From contig NZ_CP045995.1 of assembly GCF_016899425.1 (NCBI RefSeq), positions 1,984,001-2,048,000 on the forward strand: DNA of 64,000 bases, read 5' to 3'. Positions 63,792 to 64,000 of the stretch are shown here, in pieces; within the stretch, counting starts at the first letter, position 1; the number at the start of each line of letters is the position of its first letter. This stretch comes from Burkholderia sp. MS389 (GTDB lineage: Bacteria; Pseudomonadota; Gammaproteobacteria; Burkholderiales; Burkholderiaceae). A program made the position numbers and the translations under genes. Under the pieces are notes generated by a model. It was not told where the DNA came from, did not search any database, and saw only the letters and a list, made by a program, of their open reading frames with translations.

Positions 63792-64000
63792 ATGTCCGAT
63801 ACCACAACCTCTTCGCCCCGGATCGTCGGCGAGCATCAGGCGATTCTCAATTGCAACCGGCCACAGAATGCGTTCGTCAATACCGACGTACAAAATCGTT
63901 TCCCGTGCACGACGATCCTGATCCATGGCGTGAACGACCTGGGAACGGATTTCGGCACGGTCGAAGGCGGACTGTGCGAGGGATTGAACGACCGCCTCGG
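63792..64000 (+). CDS. T6SS lipase-type effector, 3' part outside window
   Basis: The first ~70 residues of a gene that continues past the window. The start MSDTTTSSPRIVGEHQAILN is followed by FPCTTILIHGVNDLGTDFGT, the HG oxyanion strand of an alpha/beta hydrolase. This resembles Tle3/DUF3274-type phospholipase effectors that are encoded right after vgrG. The catalytic Ser is beyond the edge, so activity cannot be judged. Confidence 0.7.
   Translation, partial: MSDTTTSSPRIVGEHQAILNCNRPQNAFVNTDVQNRFPCTTILIHGVNDLGTDFGTVEGGLCEGLNDRL

Noticed and set aside
1-64000. CRISPR arrays, tRNA or rRNA genes, and insertion sequences.
   Set aside because: I looked for spaced direct repeats, tRNA-like cloverleaves, rRNA-like segments and transposase motifs. 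The only spaced repeats are the iterons and parS sites, and none of the others could be supported.

Overview
The window is GC-rich (codons ending mostly in G or C) and looks like Burkholderia, most likely the Burkholderia cepacia complex. The gene content fits: a multi-sensor signalling repertoire, hopanoid genes, type VI secretion (T6SS) effector cassettes, and a plasmid-type origin on a large chromosome-like molecule. I read it as the replication-origin region of the second chromosome. It carries parA-parB, palindromic centromere sites of the form GTTTATGCGCATAAAC, a RepB/Rep_3-type initiator, and about 20 directly repeated iterons (TCCCGAAAAnnCTCACCT). The chromosome assignment rests on my memory of the J2315 layout and parS type, not on a search.

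Left arm (1-34 kb): a partial HxlR regulator, a SnoaL-like protein, a LysR regulator and RhlE helicase; the glycolate/glyoxylate operon glcDEF-glcG-glcB with divergent glcC and two FadR-type operators; a membrane diguanylate cyclase; a Cache-NarL-type two-component pair; and a T6SS PAAR-Tae4-membrane-protein cassette. Next come the hopanoid genes: mlaC-like facing hpnN-mlaA, and hpnD-hpnE-shc-hpnG on the other strand. Then a hydrolase, a tightly overlapping receiver-CheC-PAS/GGDEF operon divergent from a Cache hybrid kinase, and an FMN reductase.

Origin (34-45 kb): a DnaA-box cluster, an ECF sigma/anti-sigma pair, arsC, an array of six parS sites, parA, parB, the rep gene (reading back towards parB), a 1.8-kb iteron origin with interleaved hairpins and an AT-rich stretch, and a KfrA-like coiled-coil protein with its own inverted-repeat operator. 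After these lies a two-gene operon (an unknown 125-residue protein plus a tyrosine-recombinase-like protein without recognisable catalytic residues) behind a near-perfect LexA box.

Right arm (45-64 kb): kbl-tdh with an XRE-cupin regulator; a TetR/NTF2-like pair; a tartrate/D-malate dehydrogenase with LysR; argC; patatin-bdhA-adc (ketone-body/PHB-type metabolism); a PAP2 phosphatase; a PadR/siderophore-interacting-protein pair; and the start of a vgrG-lipase T6SS locus cut by the window end.

The most striking unexplained signal is a set of eight extra iteron copies. They lie only to the right of the origin, only between genes, and all in the opposite orientation to the origin cluster, at about 43.0, 47.9, 49.5, 52.1 and 57.8 kb. 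Together with the LexA-box operon and the catalytically degenerate recombinase, they suggest an undescribed layer of replication or copy control around this origin.
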